In this document: positions 1 to 10,740 of the stretch, in pieces
How positions within the stretch are numbered: position 1 is the stretch's first letter
Layout of the letters: the number at the start of each line of letters is the position of its first letter
DNA from: Cyclaneusma minus
Lineage: Eukaryota > Ascomycota > Leotiomycetes > Marthamycetales > Marthamycetaceae
Reading direction: 5' to 3'
DNA: 64,000 bases
NCBI GenBank assembly: GCA_037179335.1
Contig: JAKZHN010000004.1
Coordinates: 1,789,856-1,853,855 of the forward strand
Position numbers and translations under genes: made by a program
The notes under the pieces: model-generated
Database searches by the model: none
The model's input: the letters and a program-made list of their open reading frames with translations, nothing else
What the model was told of the DNA's origin: nothing

Positions 1-1207
1 CAGAAGAGCCCCACGTATGCCGCGAATGGAGGATCCGAGGGTAGAGTATATGTAGATACCGAGGTCACGACGAGACAGCGTGAGTGTATTCCTGCAGGAA
101 AACACAATTCTTTGGCAGACTACTAACACCTGTGAAGCCGTCGTTCGTGAGCACGTAAAGTCCAAGAGGCATAGTATCCGAGAAGAACAAGTAGAGCGAG
201 AGATAAACAACTACGACGTATACCACCGCACTCAGCCTGTCAAAGACACTGAAGTCAAGCCCGCAAAGCACTGGGTGGAAGCCACTCTCCCCAACGGTCG
301 CAAAACCATGGTCGAGCTCCCCGAAGACGAAATCTCAGACGACTACAAACCTACGAAGCAATTCGTCACCAGGACCTCTCCCAATGGCACACTACGAGTC
401 GCCGACATGGCCGACATGAACGACGACACCTCGCACCCCCCACGACGCTCCAACAGTAAACAATACCTGAAATCTGCATCACCACCCCGCTCCTCCCGAC
501 CTGTCGAAATGTCCCGCGAGCAAGTCAATAGCAGGAACGCCAACGCCAACTACCTTCATGCCGACTCCGACGTTTCCTCGCACAATCTCTACGACGACGA
601 AGACGACGAATCCGACGACCCCGCCGCACCCCCCATCGTCCGCCGCACCGTCCACCACGCCCCTCCCCCACAATCCTCCTTCTACAACGAACCCACCTCC
701 TCCGCGTCCGAAAAACGCACCAGCATGTTTGAAAACTTCGACTACTCCTTCGCCGAAGACTCCCGCTCCACTTCCGGCTCGGAACCCTACTCCTCCTCCA
801 TCGCATCCGACTCGGACAACGATGACGGTGACGATTACCGCACGCCTCGAATCAACAGCAATAGGTTTTCTCGAAATATTGATAATCGGAGCGTGTTGCT
901 TGATGATAGTCAGAGCGAGGAAAGAGAAAGTAGCATGGAGAGCGCGAGGCTGGAGGAGGATTTGCTGTTTAGGGATTTTGGGTATGGCGTGGAAGGTGAT
1001 TTACCGGGATTGCCGGTGCCGGGGGCGGCTGTGGTGCCGCCGCCTAGGACGAGCAGTTTGGGGGTTCCTGCGCAGCGGCAGCAGCAGAAGACGAGGAGGG
1101 AGAGTAATACTGGCAATAATAGTAGGGAGAAGGAGGCGGCGGAGAAGTTGAAGAGGAGGAGAGAGGAGTTAAAGGGGAGGGTGCCGGGGATTAAAGTCAG
1201 GGACTGA
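1..1207 (+). CDS. 3' part of a long disordered protein of unknown function (5' end outside window)
   Basis: The reading frame is already open at base 1, so the gene starts to the left. I read exon 1-79, an intron 80-137 (GTGAGT donor, TACTAAC branch at 121-127, AG at 136-137) and exon 138-1207 ending TGA. The join is in phase and continues the protein as TTRQP-VVREHVKSKRH. The visible 382 or so residues begin with a charged segment containing two related motifs (YVDTEVTTRQP and PVKDTEVKPAKHWVE), followed by a long low-complexity region rich in Ser, Asp, Pro and Arg, an acidic DDEDDESDD run, and a basic C-terminal tail with EKLKRRREELK. There is no catalytic motif or membrane segment. The motif style recalls fungal stress/allergen-like repeat proteins, but that is only an impression. 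Codon use changes from C-rich to G-rich near base 840. Confidence 0.7.
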
Positions 1208-2584
1208 GGATGCTTAGGGGGTTTTCTCGGGAGTTGGGAGCGGGTGGGTGATGGTGGCTTTTTTGATGTCTTTGGAGTGTGGTTTTTATGGCTTACGAGT
1301 CTGTTGTATGGATATGATGCCCTTGGTTGGATTGTATTCTTTCATGATTCTGTGGTGCAGGTTGAGGTGGTCGGGAAGGAAATTATCTCTCTTTGTAATA
1401 ACAGGGGGGAGCATGAAGTCTTGGGTGGACTGGCATTTTTTTACTGTTAGGTTGAATGAGCAGGAATACCCATAGGTTTCGATTTTTCTGCTTTTTCTTC
1501 CCGTGCGTTGTTTCTGTGGTGCTGACTTGAAATACGGGAAAGTCGTCTTTCCAAGCTATGGTAGATATGAAACGACGAGTGGGAGAGACTGTCAGTGTCG
1601 TGGGAAAGCAGCACTGATTACGGATACATTATGCAATTGGGAGTCTTGAGTGCATTTCTGCGGGGTTGAGAAGGGTGAGGGCAGAGAGAGATATGACTAC
1701 ACATCGACTTTGCGGGAGGCTGGCGGTTGCGAGTCGGGAGGTATGATCGATGGATGCCGAAGGAAGTTCAAGGAAGGTGAGAGGACGCTTTTCGACTGGG
1801 CGCAGTCAGTATGAAATGGGGTAATGTGTTGGGCCAGAGTAACAGGTCCGAATCATGGGTTCGGTAGACCTCACTGATCGCTGGGGATGAGAACGACGGG
1901 TTCCAGCAGGTGCGCATAAGATGAGATTTGGCGGATGGGAAGGACGTGACCGAGGTGAGGCGAAGCGAGTAGGGAAACTCTGAAGGAGGAGGCAAAGCAG
2001 TTGGGTGGGTGGGCTTGTGGGCAGGGAGCTGTGTGGCGAGAAATGAGTGATGATGTGCCCCTGGGCCTGGCTTTGAGATCGGGCTGAAAATGATTCCGAG
2101 GAAAATGGTATATAGAACAGTTTCTGTAACTGAATATCGAATCGAATGGCTGTCGTGGCCTGATTGGTAGGTTGTTGGATGTATGGATTTCCTGTAAAGC
2201 TAAGAAACCAATGACTTCCCTAATTCCCGGATTCCCCTAACGGGAGGTACTGGGTTTGATTCCTTTTGCTTTTTTTTACACCTTTTTTGGTATAGTACTG
2301 GGTTTGATTTTCTTGCACTTTTTGCAATTTCTTTGGCAATTCTTTTGGCATTTTATAACTCGCGTCAAACATTATTAAAATACTTAATCTTGCTCTCCCT
2401 CGAATTTTATAGCAAGACAAGCTTGGCGGAATGAATTTAAACTCTTTCTCCCCAGTTGTTCTTCTAATCACCCTGATCGGAAGGGTTGAGACTTAAGAGA
2501 TGAAATCAACGCTTTTCTCATAATCCTTCCTCTTCACTCCGCATATAGACATCCCCTCAACAGCCACCATACCACACCACCATT
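1208..2584. other. Intergenic region between convergent genes, with a short direct repeat
   Basis: No supportable gene lies here; open frames are short and without domain character. It holds the 3' flanks of the two convergent neighbours. A 15-bp direct repeat (GTACTGGGTTTGATT) occurs at 2247-2261 and 2295-2309, within a T-rich stretch (about 2225-2400) that looks older and more AT-rich than its surroundings. I see no tRNA. Confidence 0.5.
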
Positions 2585-3544
2585 CTACGGGCTCAACCTC
2601 TTGATCGTCCACTCCTCTCCCTCCCCCTCCACCCTCTCATAAACAAAGCGATCATGCAACCTACTCTCCCTACCCTGCCAGAACTCCACCCTCTCCGGCA
2701 CCACCCTCAACCCGCCCCAAAACTCCGGCACATCAATCTTCTCCTTCCCCTCCCACTCTTTCTCCACATTCCTCACCCTCTCCTCCAACTCCTCTCTCCC
2801 CTCCAACACACTACTCTGTCTACTCGCCCATGCGCCAATCCGACTTCCCCTCGCCCTCGTATCGTAATAAACCTGGCTCTCCTCCCTGCTTAATCTTTCG
2901 ACTTTCCCTTCAACCCTAACCTGCCTCTCCTGCTCTCTCCACCAAAACGTCAAAGAAGCGAAGGGGTTCGAAGCGACATCAGCAGCTTTCCGCGATGTTT
3001 CCCAGTTGGAATAGATCACGAAGCCGCGCGGGTCGAGTTCTTTGAGGTAGACGAAGCGGGCGGAGACGCGGCCGGATGGCAGGCTGGCTGTGGAGAGACA
3101 GCAGGTTTCGGGTTGGTGGACGGGGATGGGGGCTGGGGCGGATGTGGTGGTGTTTGTGCTGATTGAGAGGTCGGAGATTGGGAGTTCGTCGGGCTTGGAG
3201 GGGTTGGGAGGGTTGGGATTGGCGGGAGTCGCGATGGGTTTTTGGGCGTGTGCGAACCAGGCGTGGAATTGGGTTAGGGGAGAGGGCGAGAGGGTGGAGC
3301 CGGAGAGGCTGCCTTGGAGGTACTGGTCGGCTTGGGCGTTGGTTTTGTCGCCAGCGGGCGCGACTGGGGATGTGGTTAGTTGAAGGATTGGCTTTGGGGA
3401 ACGGAGGAGGCAAAGGAGCTTACAGATCAGCTTTTCGGCATTCTTGGAGGAGGTGGGATGGGAATCGCTCCCTGGGCCTTTGTAATTCATGGCTACGCGT
3501 GAAGTAAATGAAGAGCGGAGGCGGAGAGGCAATGAGGTGCGCAT
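2585..3544 (-). CDS. PDX3: Pyridoxamine/pyridoxine 5'-phosphate oxidase (PNPOx, Pdx3 type)
   Basis: Flavin enzyme of vitamin B6 salvage: oxidises pyridoxamine- or pyridoxine-5'-phosphate to pyridoxal phosphate with FMN and O2. Family hallmarks are in order: SGRVSARFVYLKELDPRGF, YSNWETSRKA (FMN phosphate site), LTFWWREQERQVRVEG, RGSRIGAWASRQSSVL, the WGGLRVVPERVEFWQG block and the C-terminal RLHDRF..RLSP that holds substrate. Exons are 3544-3424 and 3363-2585; the intron 3423-3364 (60 nt, GTAAGC..CAG, CTAACC branch) is a multiple of three and stop-free, so it can be mistaken for coding sequence. Spliced length is 299 aa against about 228 in yeast; the extra length is a basic N terminus (MRTSLPLRLRSSF) that could be a mitochondrial presequence, plus a Pro-rich insert. 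An internal ATG at 3490 would give 281 aa without that leader. Confidence 0.9.
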   Translation of the reverse strand: MRTSLPLRLRSSFTSRVAMNYKGPGSDSHPTSSKNAEKLICKLLCLLRSPKPILQLTTSPVAPAGDKTNAQADQYLQGSLSGSTLSPSPLTQFHAWFAHAQKPIATPANPNPPNPSKPDELPISDLSISTNTTTSAPAPIPVHQPETCCLSTASLPSGRVSARFVYLKELDPRGFVIYSNWETSRKAADVASNPFASLTFWWREQERQVRVEGKVERLSREESQVYYDTRARGSRIGAWASRQSSVLEGREELEERVRNVEKEWEGKEKIDVPEFWGGLRVVPERVEFWQGRESRLHDRFVYERVEGEGEEWTIKRLSP

Positions 3545-4789
3545 GTAAGTTTGAGTGATGGTCTGAAAGTTGTTTTCAGTGCGATGTGCAGATGGCAAAG
3601 TGCGGGGTAGAAGAAGGGTCGTCTGGCGTCGTTCAATGTTGTGGTAGAAAAAGTGCGGAACGTACGATTGTCACCTCACGTTTGTCGAGTCAACTCCAAT
3701 CCCGCAGCTTCACGATGTCATGATGCGGTCGCGGATGTGCCAGCTGGGGTCGAGCTAGCGGGTAGGGGTGTGAGAAAAGCCAAATCTACGACCCACCCCG
3801 TGACCTGACGCTGGTGTGTTAATAGAGTAAGATCAAGCCACACCATCGGTACCTGATAAGGCTGACCAGCGAGTTAGCGCATCTTGATAAGCGAGCTCTC
3901 CGAGAGGCTTTTGCAGCTGTCGCATCACCTTCCCTCCTCGAGTTCAATCTCGTACACCGACCCTACCCGCGACTGTCTCCCGACCTTTCATCTGAAGTTG
4001 TTAAGATTCTCAGCAGTTAGGATTCTCACTTCTCAGAGATAGATTTTCCCCGAGACTGAAAGTATCTACTTTCCTCTTCTCTCTTTTCTTTCAGTACACA
4101 CTGATCAGTTTCGGACCTTTGACTGTTTCGTTCTTCCATTCTCCGCACCCCGCTGGGTTTTCTGTCGTTTGAAAATTTGCTTACTGTCTGCGGACACCCT
4201 TCAGATTTCATATAAGTCTATCTTCAGGATTCGGAAGTTTACGCAATGGTGTCGAGTTAAGTGGCGGCTGGGCTTTCGACCCACTTATTCAACGTCACTC
4301 TACATATGGCGATTCGACAAATTCCCATTCCAGAGGGATCTGCAATTTAAGCTCTTCACAAAAATCCGGCTACCCACTTTACTATGTGTCACTACGTACC
4401 TTACTCTAGCTGAGGCGCAAAACTGATATGGAATGCGGCGACTACGAGGTGCTACCTGGAGATTGTCAGGTTGAGGGCTGAAGTGATGTTGCGAGTCCTG
4501 CTCAGGAGACGTCGTTTCCGGTTATGAGACTCTCATGTCTTTGCCACCGTCTTCGGCTCGTGCTTTGCAAAAGAGAAAAGTCTGTGGACTGTGTGGGGTC
4601 TCTGGCACGCCCCCTTGGGGACCCCATCGTTCATGATGCCGGTGTGCATAGGAGGACATTCACGGTGGGCCGAACGTCATTTATGTGGACCACTGCTGCA
4701 CGCATGCGATATCAGATATATCAACATGAGAGTTCCCCTCCAAACCCCCAAGCTCTCCATCCTTCACTATTGTGTTATCTCTCGTAGGT
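3545..4789. other. Divergent promoter region (PNPOx / DHA1 transporter)
   Basis: A 1.2 kb interval between genes reading away from each other. Pyrimidine-rich stretches at 4050-4160 and 4740-4785 precede the transporter start and are typical of fungal 5' leaders. CTCGTAG lies just before the ATG at 4790 and could be the 3' splice site of a leader intron, but no donor stands out. I see no coding sequence. Confidence 0.4.
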
Positions 4790-6630
4790 ATGGCACAGTC
4801 CCGCGAGCACGAGTCTTCCTTGCCAGAGTCAGTCGCCCAGAGAGAACGAGACTTTCAATTTCCTCCAACGCATGACTTGGAGAAAGAGGATGGGAGTTCT
4901 CGCAGCAACAAACGAGACGAGGCCGACGATGAGCCTCAAACGGCGCACACAGAGGGAACCCCCAGTTCCGGATCTAACACCCAGATTGGCACGCCCGACC
5001 TGTCCAACGGTGTTCGCGAGAAGAAGAAAGTGCATATCGACCCCAATGAGAAACGCGAGTTGAAAGAAACCGAGTGCGAAGAAATCCTTGCGTATAGCTG
5101 GCCGACATGGAAGAAATGGATGTATCTCTCGTCCGTGGCCTGCATTCAGATCGCCATGAACTTCAACACATCAGTCTTCCCGAACGCTGTCGATCCACTA
5201 GCGACATACTGGAATATCAGTCAGCAGGAAGCACGTGTGGGGCAGATGATCTACCTTGTGCTCTACTCCTTTGGCTGCGAGCTATGGGCACCGTGGAGTG
5301 AAGAATTTGGGCGTTGGCCGATCCTTCAGCTGTCCATGTTTCTCATCAACATCTGGCAAATCCCTTGCGCACTGGCTCCAAACTGGGGTACCATCGTTGT
5401 CTGTAGAGCACTGGTAAATTATTTCCCTTTCCATACATGTTTTGGATGATAGCTAACATGAACAGGGCGGTCTTTCTACTGCTGGCGGAAGTGTGACTCT
5501 TGGTCTCATTGCGGATCTCTACGAACCAGAGAATCAGCAATGGCCGCTCGCTTTCATCGTCTTGTCTTCCTGTATCGGTACCAGTGTTGGCGGTATCATT
5601 GGTGGCCCGATTCAACGATGTAAGGCAATCCCCCCTTTCTAACACCAACAGAGTGCTAACGATCAGAACAGTCTTGTCGTGGCAATGGTTTTTCTGGATC
5701 CAGCTGATTTTTGGGGGTTTCGCGCAAGCCTGGTTCTTTTTCATGCCCGAGAGTCGGGCAACGATCCTCATGGACAGAGAAGCGAAACGACGTCGCAAGA
5801 CGGGAGAGGATCCTGGCATCTACGGACCAAACGAGCTCAAATCACCTCGGGTCTCGCTGAAAGAAGCTGGAAAGATCTGGGTCCGACCATTCCACATGTT
5901 TGTTCGCGAACCCATTGTGCTTCTCTTGTCCATCTTGTCCGGTTTCTCCGATGCTCTCATCTTCACCTTCCTCGAGAGCTTTACCCTGGTCTATCAGCAG
6001 TGGGACTTTGGAATCCTCGCTCTAGCCTGGGCTTTCATTCCCATCAACTTGGCCTACTTCCTGACTTACTTTACCTACTGGCCATGGTTCATGCGAGACG
6101 ATCATATCCGCAAAACCCAGGGTGAGGACTCTCTTCTACCCGAGCGTCGCCTGAAATGGCTGCTCTGGCTCGCGCCACTGGAGCCCATCGGCCTCTTCGG
6201 CTTCGCCTGGACATCTCTCGGCCCCCCGCGCGTCCACTGGATAGCACCGATGATCTTCTCCGTCCTCGTCGGCATGGCCAACTACGCCATCTACTTCTCC
6301 TCAGTCGACTACATGATAGCCGCCTACGGCGTGTATTCGGCCTCGGCAACGGGCGGCAATGCATTCGCGCGAGACTTCCTCGCTGGTATTGCTGCCATGT
6401 ATGCCACACCCATGTACCAGAACCTGAGTCCCAAATACCCTACCGAGTACGCCACGACCATCCTGGCGTGCCTGTCGTGCTTGATCGTGGCGCCCATCTA
6501 TGTCTTCTACTGGAAGGGTCCGCAGATTCGTGATGCTAGCAAGTTTGCCCAGACGCTGGCTGCGGACCGCAAGGCAGCAGGAGTGCGGCGATTGAGCGCG
6601 GATCCGAAGATTGAGAACTTGGAGGTGTAA
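4790..6630 (+). CDS. Major facilitator superfamily transporter, DHA1 drug:H+ antiporter type
   Basis: Twelve-helix proton antiporter, probably at the plasma membrane, of the fungal multidrug/polyamine group. Exons are 4790-5413, 5466-5619 and 5672-6630 (introns of 52 nt each, with GCTAAC branches), giving 578 aa. The start is the ATG of MAQSREHESS; nothing earlier in frame is an ATG. About 110 hydrophilic residues come first, then helices starting at SWPTWKKWMYLSS. The antiporter motif C is visible as GTSVGGIIGGPI in helix 5, and a conserved MFS segment YGVYSASATGGNAFARDF lies near helix 10-11. The charged central loop (MDREAKRRRKTGEDPG) separates the two six-helix halves. Substrate cannot be read from sequence. 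No biosynthetic gene is adjacent, so a general efflux role is as likely as a metabolite-specific one. Confidence 0.88.
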
Positions 6631-8419
6631 GGCTTGTCATCGTATTTGCGATGTTGAATGTTCTTGAATATAATGGGCCGGAGCAGGTAGGCATAGATGA
6701 TAGATGATAGATATGATCGAGATACTCTAGCATTGGCAGTTTGTTCCGCATGCGGCATGTTTGGAGTTGGACAACGGTTGAGCATAGGGTTATTTCAAAT
6801 AAAAAAGCGATCATCGTTCATCAACTTTCTACCGCCCTTTGCACACAATGAGGTAAAAAGTGATGATACCTAGGTCCCCTGTGGGCAACCCAACTAATCA
6901 AAATTGGGTAGAATACCTTAAGATGCGAATCATGCGATGAACTCTGGTTCGGATCAATGACAAGGGAAAGATCAGTTTATGGATAATACTCAAAGTCTTT
7001 CGGGTGAAATCATGAATATTTAAAATCTTTGAGATATAAGTTTCTAAGTTGCTAATTGCTCAAACACGTTACACTGCTCTCCAACGAGCTGATTCCCACG
7101 TATCAAAATTCAAAATCGTAGATTTAATATGAATTAAGCGATTCTGAGGAACGATACCCATAACATATTTAAAGTCTAGACACTAGAATGATAGCTATTT
7201 CCCCCATCTAGTCCAGATTTAAACGCCGGATAGTAGGTCGTTATGGGAGTTTGTAGGGAGAATAGCCTTGGCAGCCTTGCGCCGATTATGTCACCCAAAA
7301 GTCGAGATACCGAAGCTCCTCAGCGCAACTTTTTCCTCGGGCCATCATACCATCCCGACACAACTCCCCAGCCCCAGCAAGGTCCGTATGCGATGCGCCG
7401 CTTCAGCTCCAGCTCCTCTGACAACCAGCAGATCGCCAGTATCAAAATGGCCGGACTCCAGCTCTCAGAAGAATCCAAGGTCTGCTTTGCGAAGCTCCAG
7501 CATCGAGGCGGCCTGAACTGACTTTCTCAAAGGAGCGCATTGGCAAGATCATTGACATCTCCCGAGTCGCAATCCATTAGTGAGCCCTGCCGAACTGAAC
7601 ATTTATCTGCTGCTGGTTTCTGACTTGTCACAGTGGATACTTGCCTTTGATCATCTATCTTGGTATGGACACCAAGACTTGCGAACGACGACAACCCTTT
7701 TTCTGACGATTGCAGGCTACACACGCAGTGAACCAAGGCCCGCTCTGATCCGGTAGGTCCTCGGAGCTCCACGCCTGGTCTTTGCGATGTACTGATCAGC
7801 GATCTTCAGACTCTTCTCGCCCCTTGCCTAGATGGAGACGACGGGTGATGCGGCGGCTAGACTTCGACGTCGAACATGGAGATGCACAAAAATAGCGGCA
7901 TAGGCCGGAATCGAAGACTGAATGTAATAATAAGAGGGATCTGGAGTTCAGCAGGGAATGGTTGCACAATGCTTCATTTGGGTGGGATGGAGAGCATCAT
8001 GTTTGTACCATACGCATTTGCGCCCTTCGCCGCTCCAGCATAAGGAATGGCAGTCGATGACCTTCGCTTGAGCCTTGAGGCTATCGGAGGGTCAGATCTT
8101 GGGACGTTCACGTATCTGGGTTTATGTGAGAGTCGGCACCATGCTCCCAGGTTGCGATGCAGGCCTAAATTGAGGACATTCCCAAGAGACCAGAAAGTCT
8201 GCGAATTACCAAGGTCTCCAGAGATGACCGGGATAGCGCAGGAGAACTAGAACGGCATATGTTAACTTCCCGGTCAAAAAGGTCACAATTCATCCTCGGC
8301 ATAAGGTTTCTCCGGCGCAGAGCTCCGTCATTCCAATGACGATGATTCATGTTCAGAAAAATACCTCAGTTCCAGCAAGGCAAAATGAAAGCTGCCACAA
8401 TGCTACCACGTCCCACCAC
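6631..8419. other. Intergenic region, AT-rich in its first half
   Basis: No supportable gene. Roughly 6640-7210 is AT-rich with many stops in all frames; 7240-7830 has only short frames, the longest 92 aa from 7243, without recognisable features. The last part holds the promoter of the carrier gene. An upstream in-frame ATG at 8336 exists, but conservation begins after 8420. Confidence 0.4.
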
Positions 8420-9440
8420 ATGACTGACCATCATGGGCGCCTCTCCACCGCATGGGTCGAGACCATTGCTGGCCTCAGTGCTGGCACCGCCTCTACTCTG
8501 GCATCTCATCCACTTGACGTGATAAAAACCCGCCTGCAAAGTACTCAAGCCCCGACAAACGCCCATTTCCTACAAGTAGCTGACTGTCTCAGTTCACCGC
8601 AGCCTATCTTCAACACCCCTCTCAAGCTTCGCAGTCCTCCGCTCTCTCCTCCGAAATGACCGGCCCGTACAAGCTCTCTACCGCGGCCTAACGCCCAACC
8701 TTCTGGGGAACGCCAGTTCCTGGGCCCTCTTCTTCTACGTCAAGCAATTCGCAGAAGGCCAACTGCGCCTCTTCCACAGCCGTGACTCACACTCCTCCGC
8801 AGTGCCTGAGCAAGCTCAGATCGATCGCCAGGATCTCTCGCCCCTCGACTACTTCATCTCGTCCGGAGTTAGCGGCCTCGCCATTACAATCGCCACCAAC
8901 CCAATATGGGTTCTCAAAACTCGCATGCTGTCTTCCGACCGCAATGCCAAAGGCGCATATCCTAGCACCTGGAGCGGCTTGGCTAGTATCTATCGACATG
9001 AAGGATGGCGAGGTTTCTACAAGGGGCTGGCAATTAGCTGTGTGGGTATTATGCATGGTGCGGTGCAATTTGCGACCTATGACTCGTTGAAGAAATCGTG
9101 GCAGAAGCGGCTTGAAGATGAGGGGGAGGAGGAGAAGGCGAAGATTAGCAATGCCGCGACAGTGGTGCTGAGTGGCACTTCGAAGGTTGTGGCTGGCACG
9201 GCTGTGTATCCGTATCAGGTTGTGAGGAGCAGATTGCAGACGTACGATGCGGAAGAGAGCTTTGGGAAGGGGATTAGGGGGGTAGCCAGGATTGTTTGGC
9301 GTGAGGAGGGCTGGAGGGGGTTTTACAGGGGGCTAGGGCCGAATATTGTGAGAGTGCTGCCATCCGCGTGGGTGACGTTCCTGGTTTACGAGAATGTGCG
9401 GTACTATCTGCCGCGGATGGGAGATGCTGGAGCGGGATGA
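8420..9440 (+). CDS. FLX1: Mitochondrial carrier protein, FAD/folate transporter type (Flx1 / SLC25A32 like)
   Basis: Six-helix inner-membrane carrier of the mitochondrial carrier family. Three repeats each carry the signature: HPLDVIKTRLQ (repeat 1), NPIWVLKTRM (repeat 2) and YPYQVVRSRLQ (repeat 3). The replacement of PxD by NPIWV in repeat 2 is typical of the Flx1/folate-carrier branch, as is the LTPNLLGNASSWALFFY segment. Exon 1 8420-8540 joins exon 2 8635-9440 across a 94-nt intron (GTACTC donor, GCTGAC branch, CAG), giving 308 aa, close to the yeast Flx1 length. The donor was chosen because it is the one in phase that restores the family sequence before RNDRPVQALYRG; it is the least certain join here. 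Repeats 2 and 3 lie in one open frame. The 3' third of the gene is strikingly G-rich. Confidence 0.85.
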
Positions 9441-9912
9441 GGAGGTTTGCTTGCTAGATTGGAAAAGGGCAATCTGCAGTTCACCTCGCCATCACATGAC
9501 CATCTCAACATCTTGAATCGTTTGTTGCACATCGACCAAGGGATGTCGCGAAAGTCGTTTTTGAAACTTGATTCTTGGGAGTTTTAAACAGAATAGTCTG
9601 ATAGAGTGGGAAATTCTGCATAGATTGATGTATAACACGCCTGGGTTTGAATATTTGTGGCTTGTATAAAAGCCGAGATAATTATATTTTCAATATAGCT
9701 TCCAGTTCCTAGTAACTTTAAGGTGAGCGGCGCGCCAAATGGTGAATCTAGAAGTCGAATGACAGGAAATGGGGCACTCACGAGGGCTCGTGCGGGCCGC
9801 TGCATATTTTAAGTGCACCAGCTGTCAAAACTCAATCCAATCAATCCTCAATTCAACGCAAACGACCCCAATCTCAGCCCTACCGTCGCTCTGACCGAAG
9901 CGTCAAAACGAA
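9441..9912. other. Intergenic region upstream of URM1
   Basis: 472 bp with the carrier 3' flank and the URM1 promoter. Contains an AT-rich patch near 9590-9700. Nothing coding seen. Confidence 0.4.
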
Positions 9913-10425
9913 ATGGCTTCGTCCGAAGACACCATCCCCATTGTCGTTGAATTCACGTATGTTCTTCACTACTTGAACACCGACAAAGTACATTTCCAGC
10001 ATCACTGACAATCCGGCGCAGCGGGGGGCTGGAAATGCTCTTCTCAGACAAACGCAAGCACGAGCTGCATGTTCCTGCCAAAAGATCCGATGCCACTGGC
10101 CCCACAAGAGTGAAGGAACTTGTGCAATTTTTGTGCAACGAGGTTATGAAAGACAGCAGGAAAGATATGTTTGTGGTAGATGACAAAGTGTATGTACATC
10201 CAGCTGCAAGTTGCAGTGTCTCCTAATCCTCCTTTTCAAACCTCTCTCACAAACTGTGTCTTGATTGATATAAGGTGCCAAGGAATCGACAGGCTAACAC
10301 TGGCCAGTCGCCCGGGTATTCTCGTGCTAATCAATGATGCCGATTGGGAGCTTGAGGGCGAGGAAGAGTATGAGTTGCAGCCAGGAGACAACGTTCTATT
10401 CGTGTCTACTCTGCACGGTGGCTAG
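9913..10425 (+). CDS. URM1: Ubiquitin-related modifier 1 (Urm1)
   Basis: Beta-grasp protein that acts both as sulfur carrier for tRNA wobble-uridine thiolation and as a protein modifier, activated at its C terminus by an E1-like enzyme (Uba4). Three exons, 9913-9956, 10022-10189 and 10308-10425, with introns of 65 and 118 nt (second branch GCTAAC), give 109 aa. Diagnostic features are IPIVVEFTGGLEMLFSD at the N terminus, VRPGILVLINDADWELEGE, and the very C-terminal sequence STLHGG immediately followed by TAG, so the Gly-Gly needed for thiocarboxylation is already exposed and no processing is required. Length and order match the family exactly. The single-exon frames visible around it are fragments of this gene. 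Confidence 0.95.
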
Positions 10426-10740
10426 CCTGCCATATCACCGCCTCCTCTGAGAGTTGGGGATATGCGAAGTCATTATGCCTTGCTATTATTACAAGCTACA
10501 GCGCTTGAGTGAACGGATGGGAGCAGCTTGCAAAGCTCTCCGGCCCTATCTGTCGGTCAATGGGTATTCGATTCGCAACAAACCTCCGCTAGCATACCTT
10601 CAAAATCAGCTAGCGAGATGAGAGACAAGGTTTAGTGAAACATCCAGGTTGGTATTGCACCCTTCAGATATTCCTACCTTGGCCAAGATTGCTGACAATC
10701 TACCTTAGATACACAACTTTTGCAAACCCAAATTACAGCA
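10426..10740. terminator. Shared 3' flank of two convergent genes
   Basis: 315 bp between the URM1 stop and the stop of the convergent gene to the right; both polyadenylation regions must lie here. No coding sequence. No clear single poly(A) signal can be picked. Confidence 0.35.

Noticed and set aside
80..137. Coding start at base 80
   Set aside because: The codon is GTG and lies exactly at a GTGAGT splice donor; the segment to 137 reads as an intron with a TACTAAC branch.
558..1151. 197-codon frame inside the first gene
   Set aside because: Shifted reading of the same Pro/Asp-rich sequence; the frame ending at 1207 is the one that joins exon 1 in phase.
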